Below, one piece after another: positions 16,298 through 18,301 of a stretch of 18,301 bases of DNA. A program made the translations under genes and the position numbers. Below the pieces are notes generated by a model. It was not told where the DNA came from. It searched no databases and saw only the letters and a program-made list of their open reading frames with translations. The DNA is from Pseudomonadota bacterium (GTDB taxonomy: Bacteria > Pseudomonadota > Alphaproteobacteria > Caulobacterales > Caulobacteraceae): contig JAEZHG010000076.1 in NCBI GenBank assembly GCA_023436945.1, forward strand, positions 1 through 18,301. The letters run 5' to 3'. Numbering within the stretch: position 1 is the first letter of the stretch; each line of letters begins with the position of its first letter.

Positions 16298-16326
16298 CTG
16301 ACGCGATTGCAGTTTTATGCTAGGCT
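16298..16326 (+). promoter_or_regulatory. Candidate promoter of map, Caulobacter housekeeping type
   Basis: CTGACGC (16298-16304), 14 bases, then GCTAGGCT (16319-16326) resembles TTGACGS-N10-14-GCTANAWC: the first element has one mismatch in seven and the second has GCTA intact but a poor 3' half. It would give a leader of about 105 bases before map. Confidence 0.4.
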
Positions 16327-16350
16327 TCCCATCTGAAGTTAAACACCTCT

Positions 16351-16438
16351 GCGGACGGGGTCCGCGAGGCGTAGAGTTCCCCCGCCTGACCCGACAGCCT
16401 TACAGGCTCGCCGAGCCCGGCCAATGCTGAAAGCCTGT
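16351..16438 (+). promoter_or_regulatory. Structured leader of map
   Basis: Three hairpins can form in sequence: GCGGAC-GGG-GTCCGC (16351-16365), AGGCG/CGCCT (16367-16371, 16383-16387) and AGCCT-TAC-AGGCT (16396-16408). The last competes with a longer-range pair, ACAGGCT (16402-16408) with AGCCTGT (16432-16438), which ends one base before the start codon and covers the weak ribosome binding site. It matches no known riboswitch that I recognise. Confidence 0.35.
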
Positions 16439-16439
16439 C

Positions 16440-17261
16440 ATGTACGAAACGCCCGAACTGGAAACCGACGTCCTGGTCCGCAGCCACGAAATCCGCATTC
16501 ATACGGCGGAAGATTTCGAGGGCATGCGCAAGGCTGGTCGTCTGGTCGCAGAGGCGCTCGACATGATTACCGAGCACGTCAAGCCGGGCGTAACCACCGG
16601 ATATCTCGACGATCTGGTTCGCCAGTTCACCCTCGACAACGGCGCCATTCCGGCCTGCCTTGGCTATAAGGGTTACGAGAAGACCATCTGCACCTCGATC
16701 AACCACGTCGTCTGCCACGGCATTCCGGGCGACAAGGTTCTGAAGGAAGGCGATATCGTCAACATCGACCACACGGTCATCGTTGACGGCTGGCACGGCG
16801 ATTCCAGCCGTATGTATCCGGTCGGCGAGATCAACGCCCGCGCCAAGAAGCTGATCGACGTGACCTATGAATCGCTCGACCTCGGCCTTGCCCAGATCAA
16901 GCCGGGCAACACCTTTGGCGATATCGGCTTTGCCATCCAGAAGTTCGTCGAGGCCCAGCGCATGAGCGTGGTGCGTGACTTCTGCGGTCACGGCATCGGC
17001 CGCGTCTTCCACGACGCCCCGAACGTTCTTCACTACGGCCGCCGTGGCGAGGGCGCTGTCCTCAAGCCGGGCATGTTCTTCACGGTCGAGCCGATGGTGA
17101 ACCTCGGCAAGCCGGGCGTGAAGGTCCTGTCCGATGGCTGGACCGCCGTGACCCGCGACAAGTCGCTGTCGTCGCAGTGCGAGCACACCATTGGTGTGAC
17201 CGAAGACGGTCTGGAAATCTTCACCCTGTCTCCCAAGGGCATTTTCCGCCCGACCTTCTAA
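16440..17261 (+). CDS. map: Methionine aminopeptidase, type I
   Basis: Removes the initiator methionine from new proteins when the second residue is small; a cytoplasmic dimetal enzyme of the pita-bread fold. All five metal ligands are visible: Asp110 and Asp121 (NIDHTVIVDGWHGDSS), His184 (CGHGIGRVFHDAPNVLHY), Glu217 (FFTVEPMVN) and Glu248 (QCEHTIGVT). GYKGYEKTICTSINHVVCHG is the conserved substrate-site block. It has 273 residues, with a short N-terminal extension before EDFEGMRKAGRLVAEALD, as in other alphaproteobacterial Map proteins. ATG 16440 is the first ATG after an in-frame stop at 16428; the ribosome binding site is weak (GAAAG). It is first of a probable map-radC-GNAT unit, a common pairing in the class. 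Confidence 0.96.
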   Translation: MYETPELETDVLVRSHEIRIHTAEDFEGMRKAGRLVAEALDMITEHVKPGVTTGYLDDLVRQFTLDNGAIPACLGYKGYEKTICTSINHVVCHGIPGDKVLKEGDIVNIDHTVIVDGWHGDSSRMYPVGEINARAKKLIDVTYESLDLGLAQIKPGNTFGDIGFAIQKFVEAQRMSVVRDFCGHGIGRVFHDAPNVLHYGRRGEGAVLKPGMFFTVEPMVNLGKPGVKVLSDGWTAVTRDKSLSSQCEHTIGVTEDGLEIFTLSPKGIFRPTF

Positions 17262-17295
17262 GGCGGCTCTATACAGAGCAATGTTATGCGTTAGT

Positions 17296-17326
17296 CTCCC
17301 CCTCCGATTGCGTTGGGCGGGGGAGG
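17296..17326 (+). promoter_or_regulatory. Hairpin covering the radC ribosome binding site
   Basis: CTCCCCC (17296-17302) is complementary to GGGGGAG (17319-17325), which includes most of the GGAGG (17322-17326) that precedes ATG 17330. The 7-bp, mostly GC stem would hide the ribosome binding site. It has no T-run, so it is not an intrinsic terminator. Confidence 0.45.
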
Positions 17327-17329
17327 CCG

Positions 17330-18064
17330 ATGCTCGACACGCCAGAGACTGTAAACACCAAACCCAAGGCCCATCATCTGGGCCATCGCGAGCGGTTGCG
17401 CGAGCGCGCCTATGAGGGCGGTCTGGCCAATCTGCCGGACTATGAGCTGCTGGAACTGTTCCTGTTCCGCAGCCAGCCGCAAGGCGATGTAAAGCCGATC
17501 TCAAAAGCCCTGCTCGACCGCTTCGGCTCGCTGGCGGGCGTATTGGCCGCCTCGATCGAGGACATGCGCACGGTCAAATCCACCGACATCAAGGGCCGCA
17601 CCAAGTCCGTCGGCAAGGAAACGGCGCTGGACCTGTGCGCCCTTCAGGAAATCGCGCGACGTGTGGCCTTGGAAGAGGCGACCAAGCGCACGGTCATTTC
17701 CTCATGGACGGCATTGCTGGCCTATGTGCGCATGGCCTTACAGCACGAACCGCGCGAGCAGTTCCGCGTCCTCTATCTGGACCGCAAGAACCAGCTCATC
17801 CGCGACGAGATCCAGAACAAGGGCACCGTCGATCACGCACCCGTCTATCCACGTGAAGTGGTCAGACGCGCACTGGAACTGTCATCCAGTGCCATAATCA
17901 TCATCCATAACCACCCCTCGGGCGATCCGACGCCCAGCCGCGCCGATATCGACATGACCAAACAGGTCATCGAGGCCGCGCGCGCTCTGGAGATTCAGGT
18001 TCACGACCATCTGATTGTTGGCCGGAACGGCGTGACCAGCTTCAAGCAACTTGGCCTGATGTGA
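17330..18064 (+). CDS. radC: RadC family JAMM/MPN-domain protein
   Basis: RadC/YeeS family protein with a JAMM metalloprotease-like fold; the old DNA-repair name is not well supported and its substrate is unknown. It has 244 residues from ATG 17330. The N-terminal part (GHRERLRERAYEGGLANLPDYELLELFLFRSQP) is the conserved RadC helical region leading to a helix-hairpin-helix-like segment. The C-terminal domain shows EQFRVLYLDRKNQLI, then YPREVVRRALELSSSAIIII, and the JAMM ligands His193-x-His195 with Ser203-x-x-Asp206 (HNHPSGDPTPSRAD). A longer reading from 17177 would overlap map by 85 bases and adds no conserved sequence, so it is rejected. The gene follows map by 68 bases and overlaps the next gene by four. 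Confidence 0.94.
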   Translation: MLDTPETVNTKPKAHHLGHRERLRERAYEGGLANLPDYELLELFLFRSQPQGDVKPISKALLDRFGSLAGVLAASIEDMRTVKSTDIKGRTKSVGKETALDLCALQEIARRVALEEATKRTVISSWTALLAYVRMALQHEPREQFRVLYLDRKNQLIRDEIQNKGTVDHAPVYPREVVRRALELSSSAIIIIHNHPSGDPTPSRADIDMTKQVIEAARALEIQVHDHLIVGRNGVTSFKQLGLM

Positions 18065-18301
18065 GACAGTCGCTCACCACCGCGCGGCTCATTTTGAGAC
18101 CTGTTTCGGTCGATGACCTTCAGGACCTGATCGAACTGTGGCGTGACGAGAGCTTTACCCGCTTTACTTCGGGACGCCCTCTTGGCGAGGAAGAGGTGTG
18201 GCTGCGCCTTTTAAGGGATATCGGCCACTGGCACGTTAAAGGTTACGGCAACTGGACGATCAGGGATTCGTCGTCCGAAACCCATCTAGGCAGTGTGGGA
18301 G
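18061..18301 (+). CDS. GNAT-family N-acetyltransferase, RimJ/RimL-like (3' partial)
   Basis: Start of a gene that runs off the right edge; 80 residues are visible. It opens at GTG 18061 inside the radC stop (GTGA, 18061-18064). The first residues, SLTTARLILRPVSVDDLQDL, are the classic N-terminal strand and helix of RimJ/RimL-type acetyltransferases, followed by a helical stretch and GYGNWTIRDSSSETHLGSVG, the start of the central strands, with GNW resembling the usual G(F/Y)GxW. The acetyl-CoA-binding loop lies beyond the window. These enzymes acetylate protein N-termini or small molecules; the target cannot be told. No clear ribosome binding site is seen, so translation is probably coupled to radC. 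Confidence 0.85.
   Translation, partial: MRQSLTTARLILRPVSVDDLQDLIELWRDESFTRFTSGRPLGEEEVWLRLLRDIGHWHVKGYGNWTIRDSSSETHLGSVG

Larger units (their letters stand above)
15991..16439. other. Divergent intergenic region between the FadL-family gene and map
   Basis: About 450 bases with no credible gene; 16140-16330 is clearly AT-rich. It contains, left to right, the FadL ribosome binding site, an 8-bp inverted repeat in its leader, a 9-bp inverted repeat with a tandem CGTAA, a Caulobacter-like promoter for map and a structured map leader. I could not identify a good promoter for the leftward gene. Confidence 0.7.

Noticed and set aside
17177..17329. Longer radC reading starting inside map
   Set aside because: The added 51 residues are out of frame with map, carry no conserved RadC sequence, and skip the GGAGG-ATG at 17322-17332.
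16320..17504. 394-codon minus-strand open frame opposite map and the start of radC
   Set aside because: It spans two well-supported plus-strand genes and has no motif of its own.
1..18301. Search for CRISPR arrays, insertion sequences, tRNA/rRNA genes and phage or defence modules
   Set aside because: No regular repeat-spacer pattern, transposase, terminal inverted repeats, tRNA fold or CCA end, integrase or defence-type domain was seen; all coding sequence is accounted for by housekeeping and transport genes.

Overview
The window is GC-rich DNA from a bacterial chromosome and carries eleven genes, all with recognisable products. It is most likely from an alphaproteobacterium, and Caulobacterales is the best guess. 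Reasons: a NodT-type efflux lipoprotein, a PQQ-dependent membrane dehydrogenase, a map-radC pair, and a candidate promoter upstream of map that resembles the Caulobacter housekeeping form (TTGACGS / GCTANAWC). The order-level assignment is inference. I see no mobile element, CRISPR array, rRNA or tRNA, and no obvious sign of recent transfer.

Layout. (1) 1-1465: 3' part of an RND-efflux outer-membrane lipoprotein gene, closed by a strong intrinsic terminator. (2) 1475-4029: proB-proA, the first two enzymes of proline synthesis, translationally coupled (TAATG) and ended by a bidirectional terminator shared with the next gene. (3) 4047-6485, minus strand: a membrane-bound PQQ-dependent glucose/quinate-type dehydrogenase standing alone. 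(4) 6757-12776: gltD-gltB, the two NADPH-glutamate synthase subunits, small subunit first, joined by an ATGA overlap; divergent from the dehydrogenase across an AT-rich intergenic region with a recurring CGCAAAT element. (5) 12777-14565: a RhlE-like DEAD-box RNA helicase behind a roughly 250-base leader rich in palindromes and long-range complementary segments. (6) 14585-15990, minus strand: a FadL/OmpP1-type outer-membrane transporter, convergent with the helicase and with its own terminator. (7) 16298-18301: map (methionine aminopeptidase), radC (JAMM/MPN protein) and the first 80 codons of a GNAT acetyltransferase cut by the window edge, probably co-transcribed.

How the genes relate. proBA consumes glutamate and gltDB makes it, but they are separate transcription units. 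The dehydrogenase and FadL face the periplasm and the outer membrane and serve substrate oxidation and uptake. map, radC, the GNAT gene and the helicase are housekeeping or accessory information-processing functions.

No new multi-gene system is visible; the coding content is ordinary. The points worth a second look are non-coding: a candidate structured leader RNA before the helicase, structured leaders before map, radC and proB, and paired operator-like repeats before gltD and fadL. One protein oddity is a PTSELA in place of PTRELA in helicase motif Ia.
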